64,000 nt of DNA from Sphingomonas lycopersici (GCF_026130605.1 NZ_JANFAU010000005.1:62001-126000), one strand, 5' to 3'; counted from the first letter of the stretch, positions 25,127 to 34,092 are shown. The notes: generated by a model from the sequence alone, not told the origin. Numbers and translations: made by a program.

Positions 25127-25732
25127 ATGACGAATCCCACGCCCCGCCCCTTCGTCGTCGCGCTCGGCGGGACGCTGAAGCCCGATTCCTCGACCGAAAA
25201 GGCGCTGGTGCTGGCGCTCAAGGGGGCGGAAGCCGTTGGCGCGGAAGTGAAGCTGATCGCGGGCGCGCAGCTCGACATGCCGTTGTTCAATCCCTCGACC
25301 TCCGATCGCTGCGACGCGGCGCGCGAGATGGTCGAGACGCTGCGTCGCGCCGACGGGATCATCCTCGGCTCGCCGGGCTATCACGGCAGCATCTCCGGCC
25401 TGGTCAAGAATGCGCTCGATTACACCGAGGACATGCGCGAGGACGAAAACCCCTATTTCCACGGCCGCCCGGTGGGCAGCGTGGCGACCGGCGCCGGCTG
25501 GCAGGGCGCGGTCAACACGCTGACCGCGCTGCGCAATATCGTCCACGCGCTGCGCGGGTGGAACACCCCGATGGGGGTTGCGGTCAACACGATCGAGCCG
25601 GTGTTCGCCCCCGACGGCTCGTGCCTCGATCCCAAGATCGCGGCGATGCTCGATCAGATGGGGCGCGAGATCGCCACCGCGGCGCGTGCCCGCGCGATAT
25701 TGGAACAGGCCGAGGCGCAGCATGACGCGTGA
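25127..25732 (+). CDS. NAD(P)H-dependent FMN reductase
   Basis: Flavodoxin-like reductase of 201 residues. Phosphate-binding loop GGTLKPDSSTEKALVLAL near residues 12-29, LGSPGYHGSISGLVKNALDY (the conserved PxYxGSxxGxLKNxxD-type segment), and VATGAGWQGAVNTL. It would supply reduced flavin to a monooxygenase and is the only free flavin reductase in the window, so it may serve HsaA, although true HsaB belongs to a different fold. I chose the ATG at 25127 (MTNPTPRPFVVAL); the frame upstream to 25085 lies within the insertion element. The ribosome-binding site is weak (AAAAGG, 8 bases upstream). It overlaps the downstream VOC gene by 11 bases. Confidence 0.82.
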   Translation: MTNPTPRPFVVALGGTLKPDSSTEKALVLALKGAEAVGAEVKLIAGAQLDMPLFNPSTSDRCDAAREMVETLRRADGIILGSPGYHGSISGLVKNALDYTEDMREDENPYFHGRPVGSVATGAGWQGAVNTLTALRNIVHALRGWNTPMGVAVNTIEPVFAPDGSCLDPKIAAMLDQMGREIATAARARAILEQAEAQHDA

Positions 25733-26270
25733 CGGGCTGATCGCGTCGCTCGGCGCCATCCGCCAGACCGCGTGGCTGACCGAGGATCTCGACGCCTCGA
25801 CCGAAAGCTGGCGGCGCTTCGCCGGGGTCGGGCCATGGACGGTCTATCGCAACGTCACGCTCGAAGGGCGGTATCGCGGCCAACCGGTCAGCGTGACGAT
25901 CGACGTCGCGCTTTCCTATCAGGACGGGATGCAGATCGAGATCATCCGTCCGCTTGGCGAAGGCCCGTCGCCTTATCATGACGGTGCGGGGCGGGTGCGC
26001 GTGGGGATGCACCACATTGCATGGCTGGTCGACGATGTCGCGACCGCCAAGGTCACGGCGGCGCGCAACGGGCTGGAGCTATTGTTCGACGCCGAAGCCG
26101 GCGGCGGCGCGACCCGCGTCGCCTATCTGCAAGCGCCGCACGATCCGACGATCCTGCTCGAGCTGATCGAGGCCAATCCCGCGACGCTCGACGGCTTCAC
26201 CAGCGGCGTCGTCGCCTCGCGCGACTGGGACGGCGCGAGCGCGGGCGCGGAATATGATTTCGCGAGCTGA
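25722..26270 (+). CDS. Glyoxalase/VOC-superfamily protein
   Basis: VOC-fold protein of 182 residues resembling methylmalonyl-CoA epimerase-type glyoxalase_4 proteins: IRQTAWLTEDLDASTESWRR at the start (strand then helix), GVGPWTVYRNV, and the second module GMHHIAWLVDDVATAKVTA with AYLQAPHDPTILLELIEA. Possible metal ligands are His98-99 and the Glu in LLELIE. It starts inside the end of the FMN reductase gene, so the two are coupled. This pairing suggests a two-step conversion or a small accessory to a flavin-dependent reaction. Isomerase, lyase or dioxygenase activity cannot be distinguished; it is not a ring-cleaving dioxygenase of the HsaC type. Confidence 0.75.
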   Translation: MTRDGLIASLGAIRQTAWLTEDLDASTESWRRFAGVGPWTVYRNVTLEGRYRGQPVSVTIDVALSYQDGMQIEIIRPLGEGPSPYHDGAGRVRVGMHHIAWLVDDVATAKVTAARNGLELLFDAEAGGGATRVAYLQAPHDPTILLELIEANPATLDGFTSGVVASRDWDGASAGAEYDFAS

Positions 26271-26307
26271 CCGGGAACACGCGGCATAGATCGCACTTTC
26301 CCCTCCT

Positions 26308-26389
26308 CCGTTCGCCCTGAGCCTGTCGAAGCCCTGCCCTTTTCTTCCAAGGAAGAAGGACAGCCCTTCGACAGGCTCAGGGCGAACGG
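26308..26389. repeat. Inverted repeat with 24-bp arms
   Basis: Arms 26308-26331 and 26366-26389, CCGTTCGCCCTGAGCCTGTC and complement. Same family as 19718-19796 (one base different in the arm). It fills most of the 160-base gap between the VOC gene and the EthD gene. Confidence 0.88.
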
Positions 26390-26430
26390 GGGGTAGTTTA
26401 CTCTAACGGACTGTTTGGGAGAGCCATCCG

Positions 26431-27144
26431 ATGGAAAAGATCGTCTATGCGCTGTGGCGCGACACCGCCACCGACCGCGACGCGTTCAACGCCCGGCTGA
26501 AGGACGAAATCGCCCCGCGGCTCGCCGAGCAAGCCTATGCGGTGCGCATCAATCTGCAGGACGCCGATGTCGCCAACGGCACATCGCCACGCATGGCCTC
26601 GACCAATCCGCAGATGGATGCGGTGGTCCAGCTGTGGATCGACAGCGCGCGCGATATCGCCCGCCAGCCCCTCGACGCGATCGTCGCTGAAGCTGCGCCG
26701 CGCTTCGCTGCGTGGCTGGTGTGCGAATCGACCGCTATCGCCAATAACCGGCACCCGCCCCAGCCGGGCGTGCGCACCGAAGGCTTCTCGCAGGTCGTGT
26801 TCCTCGGCCGCCCGCCGCGGCTGACGTGGGAGGCGTGGCGCGAGATCTGGCAGCGTGATCACACCGTCACCGGGATCGAGACGCAGGCCAATTTCGAATA
26901 TGTGCAGAACCTCGTCATCCGCCCGTTGACCTATGGCGCGCCCGATTATGCCGCGATGGTCGAGGAATGTTTCCCGCGCGCCGCGCTGACCGACGAAGGG
27001 GTCTATTTCGACGCGCCGAACGACCCGGCGAAGCTCGCCGCCAACCAGCAGCAGATGATGGAAAGCTGCGCGCGCTTCATCGATTTCGACCGGATCGATT
27101 GCATCCCGACCAGCCAGTTCGAGATCAAGCGGCTGGGCCGCTGA
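26431..27144 (+). CDS. EthD-like dimeric alpha/beta-barrel protein
   Basis: Protein of 237 residues with two ferredoxin-like halves. The first begins EKIVYALWRDTATDRDAFN; the second has FSQVVFLGRPPRLTWEAWREIW with the EthD-type WREIWQRDHT segment. EthD-domain proteins are small accessories in degradation and polyketide clusters; some are heme- or intermediate-binding, but no catalytic set is visible here. The ATG at 26431 follows GGGAGAG by 8 bases. It appears to be transcribed alone: a repeat lies upstream and a CCCCTCCC/GGGAGGGG hairpin lies just downstream at 27155-27175. Confidence 0.65.
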   Translation: MEKIVYALWRDTATDRDAFNARLKDEIAPRLAEQAYAVRINLQDADVANGTSPRMASTNPQMDAVVQLWIDSARDIARQPLDAIVAEAAPRFAAWLVCESTAIANNRHPPQPGVRTEGFSQVVFLGRPPRLTWEAWREIWQRDHTVTGIETQANFEYVQNLVIRPLTYGAPDYAAMVEECFPRAALTDEGVYFDAPNDPAKLAANQQQMMESCARFIDFDRIDCIPTSQFEIKRLGR

Positions 27145-27154
27145 AAACGCGCAT

Positions 27155-27175
27155 CCCCTCCCCAAAAGGGAGGGG
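27155..27175. terminator. Hairpin after the EthD-like gene
   Basis: CCCCTCCC (27155-27162), loop CAAAA, GGGAGGGG (27168-27175), 10 bases after the stop at 27144. No T-run follows, so it is a processing or weak termination site rather than a classical intrinsic terminator. A similar stem lies at about 61050-61079. Confidence 0.45.
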
Positions 27176-27277
27176 CCGGGGGACGGGTCGCGTCGTAAGA
27201 CGCGCATCCCGGCTCCTTTTGAGGGCGTGAGAGCAAAGCGGATGTCTTGTGACAAAGCCGCATCACATTTCCGCAAA

Positions 27278-27307
27278 TGCGGATTTTTTTCGGCAAATCA
27301 CCACGAA
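27278..27307. promoter_or_regulatory. 30-bp split palindrome (putative operator) upstream of the SRPBCC/BaiE-like operon
   Basis: TGCGGAT-N16-CCACGAA, 106 bases upstream of the ATG at 27414. Weaker arms than the other sites but the CG cores and 16-base spacing are kept. An additional small palindrome, CCGCAAATGCGG, overlaps its left side (27271-27282). Confidence 0.55.
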
Positions 27308-27413
27308 ATGCGTATTGCAAGCTTGACGTAGCCCGCCGCTTGGCGCCAATATTCTGCGCAAAGAAGCAGCATCGACGGCGTTTGCCCGCAGGATGCGCAG
27401 CAGGAGAGCGGTG

Positions 27414-27926
27414 ATGTGTGACGGCGAAGACCCCCGGACCTGGTTCAACCCCGATGCGGTGGTGAGGTCGGAACGTGTCGAGATCGACGCCCCCGCCGCG
27501 CTGATCTGGGAAATCCTCACCGATCTGCCGCGCTACGGCGAGTGGAACCCGTTCTGCATCGCCGCCGAATCGACGCTGGAAATGGGCGCGCCGGTCCACA
27601 TGACGCTGAAAAGCTACACCGAGCCCGACGCGACCTTCCCCAATTGCGAATATGTCTGCGCATTCGAGCCGGAGAAGCTGCTGTCGTGGCAGCTCCCTTA
27701 TGACGATGCCTGGCCCTATCCGGCGCGGCGCGACCAGATCATCGAGGCGCTGGGGCCGGAGCGCTGCGCCTATCATTCGACCGACGCCTTCCTCGGCGAC
27801 ACCGGCATCCACGTCATGCGCTTCTGCGGGCCGTGGGTGAAACGCGCGTTCGACGATACCGCGCAGGCGCTCAAGGCGCGCGCCGAGGCGATCCACGCCC
27901 GCCGCAAGGAGGCGGCGACGGCATGA
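27414..27926 (+). CDS. SRPBCC (START-like) family protein
   Basis: Helix-grip protein of 170 residues: SERVEIDAPAALIWEILTDL opening strand and helix, YGEWNPFCIAAES, and the long C-terminal helix RAFDDTAQALKARAEAIHA. The fold forms a deep hydrophobic pocket suited to steroids or other lipids; enzymes and carriers both occur in the family. I chose the ATG at 27414, which has AGGAG 9 bases upstream, over the ATG at 27393, which has none. It opens an operon controlled by the operator at 27278-27307 and overlaps the BaiE-like gene (ATGA). A steroid-binding or cyclase-type role is inference. Confidence 0.75.
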   Translation: MCDGEDPRTWFNPDAVVRSERVEIDAPAALIWEILTDLPRYGEWNPFCIAAESTLEMGAPVHMTLKSYTEPDATFPNCEYVCAFEPEKLLSWQLPYDDAWPYPARRDQIIEALGPERCAYHSTDAFLGDTGIHVMRFCGPWVKRAFDDTAQALKARAEAIHARRKEAATA

Positions 27927-28396
27927 CGCTGGACCTCGAAGCGATCGAACGCATCAAGCGCGTCAAATATCTCTATTGCCGCGGGATCGACACCTGCGAT
28001 CTGCCGCTGCTGGAGACGTTGTTCACCGCCGATGCGGCGGTCGATTATCAGGGCGGCAGCTATCGCTTTCAGGCGGAGGGGCGCGACGCGATCCTCGAGG
28101 CGCTCGGCGCGGCGTTCAACAAGGATTTCGTCGCCTGCCACACCGTCCACCACCCGATCATCGACGTCCACGGCGACGGCACCGCCGACGGCGAGTGGCG
28201 GCTGGTCGATTATGCGCTGAACCTCAAGGAGAATAATCTCACGACGATCGGCGCGGCGACCTATCGCGACACATATGTGCTGGAGGGTGGCGCGTGGAAG
28301 ATCCGCCGCGCGACCTATACCCGCATCTATGAGCGCGTATTCAACGATCCCGATCCGGCGCTGACCTTCCACATTCTCGGGGGCGCAGCGGCATGA
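27923..28396 (+). CDS. BaiE/Hsh2-like hydroxysteroid dehydratase (SnoaL fold)
   Basis: SnoaL/NTF2-fold protein of 157 residues that keeps all five active-site residues of clostridial bile-acid 7alpha-dehydratase BaiE in the same order and context: Tyr18 and Asp23 (YLYCRGID; BaiE Tyr30, Asp35), His76 (TVHHP; BaiE His83), Asp96 (EWRLVD; BaiE Asp106) and Arg134 (TYTRIYER; BaiE Arg146). These map by my alignment from memory. BaiE removes the 7-hydroxyl from 3-keto-delta4 bile-acid CoA; Hsh2 of bile-salt-degrading Sphingobium does the equivalent on free steroids. The start overlaps the SRPBCC gene and the stop overlaps the GST gene (ATGA both times). Alternatives: a dehydratase for another hydroxyl, for example C-12. 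Confidence 0.7.
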   Translation: MTLDLEAIERIKRVKYLYCRGIDTCDLPLLETLFTADAAVDYQGGSYRFQAEGRDAILEALGAAFNKDFVACHTVHHPIIDVHGDGTADGEWRLVDYALNLKENNLTTIGAATYRDTYVLEGGAWKIRRATYTRIYERVFNDPDPALTFHILGGAAA

Positions 28397-29145
28397 TCGA
28401 GATCCTCGGCATGACCAGCCCCAATGTGCTCAAGCTCGTCCTCATGCTTGAGGAATGCGGGCTGGCTTATCGGCTGCGGCATGTCGATGTATTCACCGGG
28501 GAACAGCGGACGCCCGAATTCCTCGCGCTCAATCCCAGCGGCAAGGTGCCGGTGCTGATCGATCACGCGCAGGACGCCCCGTTCGCGGTGTTCGAAAGCG
28601 CCGCCGGCTTGCTCTATCTCGCCGAACGGGCCGGGCGCTTCCTGCCGGCCGTGGCGATGCCGCGCTCGATCGCGCTGCAATGGCTGATGTTCCAGACCGC
28701 CTCGATCGGTCCGATGTTCGGCCAGTACGTCCATTTCTTCCGCTATGCGCCGACCGAGACCTACGGATTGAAGCGCTATGAGAGCGAGGTCGCGCGGCTG
28801 CTCGGGGTGCTCGACACGCGGCTGGCACAATCGCCGTGGTTGGCGGGCGACGATTACGGCCTCGCCGATATCGCGACCTGGCCGTGGGTCAGGACCGCCG
28901 ACGCGATATTCCCGCTGCTCACCGACGGGCGCGATCGCTGGCGCGGGCTGCCCGCGCTGCGCCGCTGGTTCGATCGCGTCGCCGAGCGGCCCGCGACGCC
29001 GCGCGCCACCGCCGCGCTCGATGCCTTGCTGCCCGCCGATCGGGCCGCGTTCGGCAGGGCTGATGCCGATGCGCTCGATCGCTTCTTCGGGCGCGGACGC
29101 CACGATCACAGCCACAAGCTTACCGGCGCCGAAACGGCGCAATGA
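28393..29145 (+). CDS. Glutathione S-transferase family protein
   Basis: GST of 250 residues: thioredoxin-like N-domain (MIEILGMTSPNVLKLVLMLE), cis-proline and glutathione-binding stretch ALNPSGKVPVLIDH and FESAAGLLYLAE, then an all-helical C-domain with GLADIATWPWVR. TSPN at the start suggests a serine- or asparagine-type active site as in the Ure2p-like/YfcG group. The C-terminal tail is His-rich (GRGRHDHSHK). It overlaps the BaiE-like gene and precedes the TonB receptor by 20 bases. Bacterial GSTs in catabolic operons act as isomerases, beta-etherases or detoxification enzymes; double-bond isomerisation of a steroid would fit but is not shown. Confidence 0.85.
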   Translation: MIEILGMTSPNVLKLVLMLEECGLAYRLRHVDVFTGEQRTPEFLALNPSGKVPVLIDHAQDAPFAVFESAAGLLYLAERAGRFLPAVAMPRSIALQWLMFQTASIGPMFGQYVHFFRYAPTETYGLKRYESEVARLLGVLDTRLAQSPWLAGDDYGLADIATWPWVRTADAIFPLLTDGRDRWRGLPALRRWFDRVAERPATPRATAALDALLPADRAAFGRADADALDRFFGRGRHDHSHKLTGAETAQ

Positions 29146-29165
29146 ATGCCTTTGGGGAGGATGGA

Positions 29166-31565
29166 ATGATGAGAAACCGAGTTTACGCATCGAGCGCCAG
29201 CCTGTTCGCGCTGATCACCGCGCTGGGCGCCCCGCCCGCGCTCGCGCAGACCGCGCCCGCCACGCCGCAGCAGGCCGCGCCCGTCCCGGCCGACAATAGC
29301 AGCGGCGCCGGGATCGGCGATATCGTGGTGACCGCGCAGAAGCGCGCCGAAAATGTCCAGAACGTGCCGATCGCGATTTCCGCGGTGAGCAGCCAGTTCC
29401 TCCAGTCGCGCGACATCAGTTCGATCGACCGGCTCGGCTCGATCGCGCCGAACGTGAAGATCGAGCGCGCGCCTTCGAACAAGACGATCAGCCAGATTTC
29501 GATCCGCGGCTCGGTGACGATCAACCCGGCGATCACCTGGGAGCCGGCGGTCGGCCTGTATCTCGACGGCGTCTATATCGCCAAGGCGCAGGGCTCGATC
29601 TTCGACGTCGCCGATCTCGAGCGCGTCGAACTGCTGCGCGGCCCGCAAGGCACGCTCTACGGCCGCAATGCGCTCGCCGGGGCGGTCAATCTCATCACCA
29701 AAAAGCCGAGCGGCGAATGGGGCGGCTCAGCCGAGATCACTTACGGCAATTACAATTTCTGGCGCGGCAAGGCTGTGCTCGATCTGCCGAAGATCGGCAT
29801 CTTCTCGGTCAAATTGTCGGGGACGATCCAGCGCCGCGACGGCTTCATCAAGCTGGTGCCCAATCCCTATCCGCAGGCGTTCCTTGCGGGGAAGAACCCG
29901 ACCGATCGCACCAACGACCTGCAGAGCGAAAGCTTCATGGCGCAAGTGCGCGCGCAGCCGGCGCACAATCTGACGTTCGACTATTCGTTCGATTACAGCC
30001 GCTATCACCAGCGGCCGGATTATGCGCAGCTCTATCGCGTCAACCGCAACGGCGATCCGCGCGACATCTTCGATCCGAATTCGCCGTCTTACGGCTTCGT
30101 CGGCGCCTTCTTCCCGCTCAATCTCTACACCAACCAGACGCGGCAATCGACCGCCAGCCTCGACGCCAACCCGCTCTACGAGCGGACGCGGACCGAGGGG
30201 CATAGCCTGACCGCGACCTGGGATGTCGGGGCGCAGACGACGATCAAGTCGATCACCGGCTTCCGTCAATTGCGCTTCGACGACAATCTCGATCTCGACG
30301 GCTCGCCGCTGCCGGTCGCGGCGACCGGGCGGCGGACACGTTATCATGCGTTCAGCCAGGAATTGCAGGTCACCGGCAAGGCATTTCAGGACCGGCTGAA
30401 CTATGTCGCCGGCCTTTATTACTTCAAGGATTTCGCCGAGACGCTCGGGCCGCAGTCCTTCTTCGGCGGCGCGACCGCATTCGAATCCGACTATGCTTCG
30501 CATACCGAAGCTTATGCCGCTTATGCGCAGGCCGATCTGAAGATCGTCGACAAGGTGACGCTGACCGGCGGCATCCGCTATACGCACGAGCGCAAGGATA
30601 TCCGCCGGCTGCTGATCGCGCAGCCGAACACGCCGCAGGCGACGACGCTGATCAACGTGCCGTTCGGCGGGGTGCCCGATGCGAAGTTCCACGATTTCAG
30701 CCCGGCAGTGACGCTCAAATACGAGCCGACCGATCACATCAATCTCTATGCGCGCTATGCCAAGGGCTTCAAATCGGGCGGGTTCAACGGCGAGACCAAT
30801 ATCGTCGGCACCACCGCCTCGCTGCCCGGCTGCGCCGCGCCGGCCGAACTGACCTGCCCGTATAAGGCGGAGACGGTCAACAGCTACGAAGTGGGCATCA
30901 AGACCAAGCTGCTCAACAATACGCTGCAGTTCAACGTCGCGGGCTTCCTCGACGATCACAAGAACATCCAGCTATCGATCTTCACCGCCGAAGGTGCGGC
31001 GGCGTCGATCGTGCGCAACGCCGCTGCGGCGCGGATCAGCGGGCTGGAGATCGAGGCGATCGCGCGCCCGGCCGATTGGCTGACGTTCAACACCTCGTTC
31101 GCCTATCTCCACGCGAAGTATAAGAACTATATCGATTATATCGACGGGGTCGCCACCGACGTGTCGAACAACCGCGCCTTCCCGCACGCGCCGAAATATA
31201 CTGTCTCGATGGGGGCCGACTGGCGCGTCGCGCAGGGGGATTGGGGCAAGTTCAACCTGATCGCCGACATGAACTTCGTGTCGTCTTACTATACTTTCCC
31301 TTATGCTTTGGTGACGGCGAGCCCGTCGGATCAGAATGCCAATAACACCAAGTCGCCGGGTCGCACGATCGTCAACATGCGCGCCTCGCTGGGCGATATC
31401 CAGCTCGCCGGCACCAAGGCGGAAATCTCGCTGTGGGTGCGCAACCTCACCAACGAACGCAACCCGCAGAACTTCATCGATTTCGGCCCCGGCTTCGGCG
31501 GGCTGACGGTCGCTTACTTCCCCGATCCGCGCACCTTCGGGGTGACGGCGGGCGTGAAGTTCTAA
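29166..31565 (+). CDS. TonB-dependent outer-membrane receptor
   Basis: TonB-dependent receptor of 799 residues, start at ATG 29166 after GGGGAGGA. Signal peptide with cleavage expected after ALAQ (about residue 28). TonB box region GDIVVTAQKRAENVQ near residues 51-65, plug domain with ERVELLRGPQGTLYGRNALAG, then a 22-strand barrel ending RTFGVTAGVKF with the expected C-terminal Phe. It is co-transcribed with the BaiE-like dehydratase and a GST and is followed 20 bases later by a second receptor, so it probably imports the cluster's substrate. Substrate identity (bile salt, sterol or derivative) cannot be read from sequence. Confidence 0.92.
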   Translation: MMRNRVYASSASLFALITALGAPPALAQTAPATPQQAAPVPADNSSGAGIGDIVVTAQKRAENVQNVPIAISAVSSQFLQSRDISSIDRLGSIAPNVKIERAPSNKTISQISIRGSVTINPAITWEPAVGLYLDGVYIAKAQGSIFDVADLERVELLRGPQGTLYGRNALAGAVNLITKKPSGEWGGSAEITYGNYNFWRGKAVLDLPKIGIFSVKLSGTIQRRDGFIKLVPNPYPQAFLAGKNPTDRTNDLQSESFMAQVRAQPAHNLTFDYSFDYSRYHQRPDYAQLYRVNRNGDPRDIFDPNSPSYGFVGAFFPLNLYTNQTRQSTASLDANPLYERTRTEGHSLTATWDVGAQTTIKSITGFRQLRFDDNLDLDGSPLPVAATGRRTRYHAFSQELQVTGKAFQDRLNYVAGLYYFKDFAETLGPQSFFGGATAFESDYASHTEAYAAYAQADLKIVDKVTLTGGIRYTHERKDIRRLLIAQPNTPQATTLINVPFGGVPDAKFHDFSPAVTLKYEPTDHINLYARYAKGFKSGGFNGETNIVGTTASLPGCAAPAELTCPYKAETVNSYEVGIKTKLLNNTLQFNVAGFLDDHKNIQLSIFTAEGAAASIVRNAAAARISGLEIEAIARPADWLTFNTSFAYLHAKYKNYIDYIDGVATDVSNNRAFPHAPKYTVSMGADWRVAQGDWGKFNLIADMNFVSSYYTFPYALVTASPSDQNANNTKSPGRTIVNMRASLGDIQLAGTKAEISLWVRNLTNERNPQNFIDFGPGFGGLTVAYFPDPRTFGVTAGVKF

Positions 31566-31584
31566 GTCTCGCAAGGAGTTCCGA

Positions 31585-34023
31585 ATGAACCGTTCCCACA
31601 TCTGCGTCGCGGCAAGCCTTGCCGCCCTGTCGGTCGCGCTCGCCGCGCCGGCACGGGCGCAAGATAGCGCGGCGCAGCCGGCGCCGGCCGCCCCCCAGCG
31701 GGCCGGCGTCGACGAAGGCCGCATCACCGATATCGTCGTCACCGCGCGCCGGCAGGAGGAAAACCTCCAGTCGACCCCGGTGTCGGTCTCGGCGCTTGGC
31801 GCGCAGACGCTCGACCAGCTCAATTTCAAGAGCGTCGACAAGCTCAGCCAACTCGTCCCCAACGTGTCGATCACCGAATCCTCGGGGAGCATCACCGGCA
31901 CCCAGCCCTATATCCGCGGCATCGGCTCGCAGGAGCCGCTGCTGACGATCGACAGCCCGGTCGGGGTCTATCTCGACGGCGTCTATCTCGGGCGGCAGGC
32001 AGCGAATAATTTCGATCTGGTCGACCCCGAACGGATCGAGGTGCTGCGCGGGCCGCAGGGCACGCTGTACGGGCGCAACACCACCGGCGGCGCGATCAAC
32101 ATCATCTCCAAGAAGCCGTCGGACGTGTTCGGCGCCGAGCTCAAGGCGGGTTACGGCAGCTTCAACAGCTGGTTCGCGCGCGCCTCGGTCGATACCGGCA
32201 AATGGGGCGACACCGGCCTCTCCGCGACCTTCTCGGTGATGCAGCGCGAGCGGGACGGCTATGTCGACAATCCCAACACGCCCAGCAACCGCGATCCGGG
32301 GGCGCGCAAGGCGACCTCGGCGTGGGGCAAGATCCACGGCGACTGGGGCAAGCTGACCGTCGATGTGACGGGCGATTATAGCTATGCCAAGGGCCAGCGC
32401 GGGCCGTTCGAGATCGTCAGCGCCTATCAGCCGGCGGCGACCTATTTCGCGCGTTCGCCGTCCTATGGCGGCGACCAGTTCGTGGTCAGCCCGCAATATA
32501 TGGAGAAGGTGCCTTACGAATATGTCGGGCAGCAGACCGCCAAGACCTATGGCACGTCGATCACCGCGGCTTATGAGGTGAGTAAGGCGCTGACCTTCAA
32601 GTCGATCACCGCGTGGCGCGGCTGGGATTCGATCGAGCCGACCAATTATGCCGGCAATCTCAAGGGACAGGTGATTGATTTTACCTCGCCGACACTTTGG
32701 TCGGTGCAGCGCGTCTCGCCGTTCGTCGCTTATGAGCAGGACCTGAAGCAGCGCCAGTTCAGCGAGGAATTCCAGATCCTCGGCAAGACCGATACGTTGA
32801 GCTACGTCCTTGGCGCTTATTATTTCAACGAACATGCCAGCGAGTTCAACACCAACGACTTCACGCTCGTCCTGCCGCCGGCCTATCTCGCCGCGCTCGG
32901 CTTCCCCGCGGCGGTCGGCAATGCGCTGAGCGCGCAGAACATCGATCTGATCGGGGTCAACCTCGGCCAGACGCTCGCCTATCACACGCGCAGCGAATCC
33001 GTCGCCGGCTTCGGGCAGGTGAGCTGGAAGCCGATGATCCTCGACCAGCGGCTCGAACTCACCGGCGGCATCCGCTACACCCACGACAGCCGCTCGATCG
33101 ACGAAACGAGCATCCCCACCGCCCAGCCCTTCACCGGGCAGTTGCCGAACCCCGGCCCGACCCCGGGCCCGTCGCGCAGCGGCGATCTGTCGTTCAGCAA
33201 CTGGTCGTACCTCGGCTCGGTCAGCTTCCAGTGGACCAAGGATATCCTCACCTATGCGCGTTTCTCGACCGGCTATAAGTCGGGCGGGTTCGATGCGCGC
33301 GCGGGCGTGGACCTCGCGACCGGCCGGACCTTCCCGTTCACCTTCAGGCCGGAGAAGGCCAAGGCCTATGAAGCCGGGTTCAAGACCGAATTCTTCGATC
33401 ACCGGCTGCGGCTGAACGGCGCGATCTTCCGCACCGATTATGACGATCTGCAGGTGCCGCAATATGCCGGCGGCAACGGCTTCATCCCCAATGCCAATGC
33501 GCGTTACCAGGGGTTCGAGATCGAGGCGCTGGCGGTGCCGATCCGGCGCGTCCAGCTCGATGCCAGCCTGGGTTATGTCGATCCGAAATATAAGGAATTC
33601 CTGATCGTCGATCCCGCGACCGGGGTCGTCGGCGATTATGCCAAACAGGCCAAATTCCCTTATGTGCCGAATTGGACGGTGCATGTCGGGGCGCAGGCGT
33701 CGCATTCGCTGGGCTTCGCCGATCTGATGTTCCGGGTCGATTATGCGCACACCAGCAAGCGCTATTTCCACACGATCGACCTGCTCAACCCGGCGAACGA
33801 GGTGATCGCCGATCCGGGCCAGGATCTGCTCGGGGTGCGCATCGCGCTGTCGGACATCGCGCTGGCCGGTCGCGCGACGCTGCGTCTCAGCGTCTATGGC
33901 GACAACCTGCTCGATCAGCACACGCGGCAAGCGGGGATCGACTTCGGCCCGTCGATCGGCATCGCCGGGGTGAATTACGGCGAGCCGCGCACCTTCGGGT
34001 TCGATGCGACGCTGAAATTCTGA
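31585..34023 (+). CDS. TonB-dependent outer-membrane receptor
   Basis: TonB-dependent receptor of 812 residues. Signal peptide MNRSHICVAASLAALSVALA with cleavage expected after ARAQ. TonB box region DIVVTARRQEENLQ (about residues 50-63), plug with ERIEVLRGPQGTLYGRNTTG, and the terminal strand RTFGFDATLKF. AAGGAG lies 9 bases before the ATG. It is a distinct paralogue of the receptor at 29166-31565, not a recent duplicate: the plug is similar but the barrel differs. A G/C-rich 10-bp stem at 34031-34060 follows the stop. Confidence 0.92.
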   Translation: MNRSHICVAASLAALSVALAAPARAQDSAAQPAPAAPQRAGVDEGRITDIVVTARRQEENLQSTPVSVSALGAQTLDQLNFKSVDKLSQLVPNVSITESSGSITGTQPYIRGIGSQEPLLTIDSPVGVYLDGVYLGRQAANNFDLVDPERIEVLRGPQGTLYGRNTTGGAINIISKKPSDVFGAELKAGYGSFNSWFARASVDTGKWGDTGLSATFSVMQRERDGYVDNPNTPSNRDPGARKATSAWGKIHGDWGKLTVDVTGDYSYAKGQRGPFEIVSAYQPAATYFARSPSYGGDQFVVSPQYMEKVPYEYVGQQTAKTYGTSITAAYEVSKALTFKSITAWRGWDSIEPTNYAGNLKGQVIDFTSPTLWSVQRVSPFVAYEQDLKQRQFSEEFQILGKTDTLSYVLGAYYFNEHASEFNTNDFTLVLPPAYLAALGFPAAVGNALSAQNIDLIGVNLGQTLAYHTRSESVAGFGQVSWKPMILDQRLELTGGIRYTHDSRSIDETSIPTAQPFTGQLPNPGPTPGPSRSGDLSFSNWSYLGSVSFQWTKDILTYARFSTGYKSGGFDARAGVDLATGRTFPFTFRPEKAKAYEAGFKTEFFDHRLRLNGAIFRTDYDDLQVPQYAGGNGFIPNANARYQGFEIEALAVPIRRVQLDASLGYVDPKYKEFLIVDPATGVVGDYAKQAKFPYVPNWTVHVGAQASHSLGFADLMFRVDYAHTSKRYFHTIDLLNPANEVIADPGQDLLGVRIALSDIALAGRATLRLSVYGDNLLDQHTRQAGIDFGPSIGIAGVNYGEPRTFGFDATLKF

Positions 34024-34030
34024 CGGCAAA

Positions 34031-34060
34031 GGGGGCCGGCGCGCCGCGCCGCCGGCCCCC
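34031..34060. terminator. Strong hairpin after the second TonB receptor
   Basis: GGGGGCCGGC (34031-34040) pairs perfectly with GCCGGCCCCC (34051-34060) around a 10-base loop. No T-run follows. It probably reduces rather than ends transcription into the SDR at 34093. Confidence 0.5.
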
Positions 34061-34092
34061 CGCCCCCTTCGACCGCGCGACTGGGAGGATCG

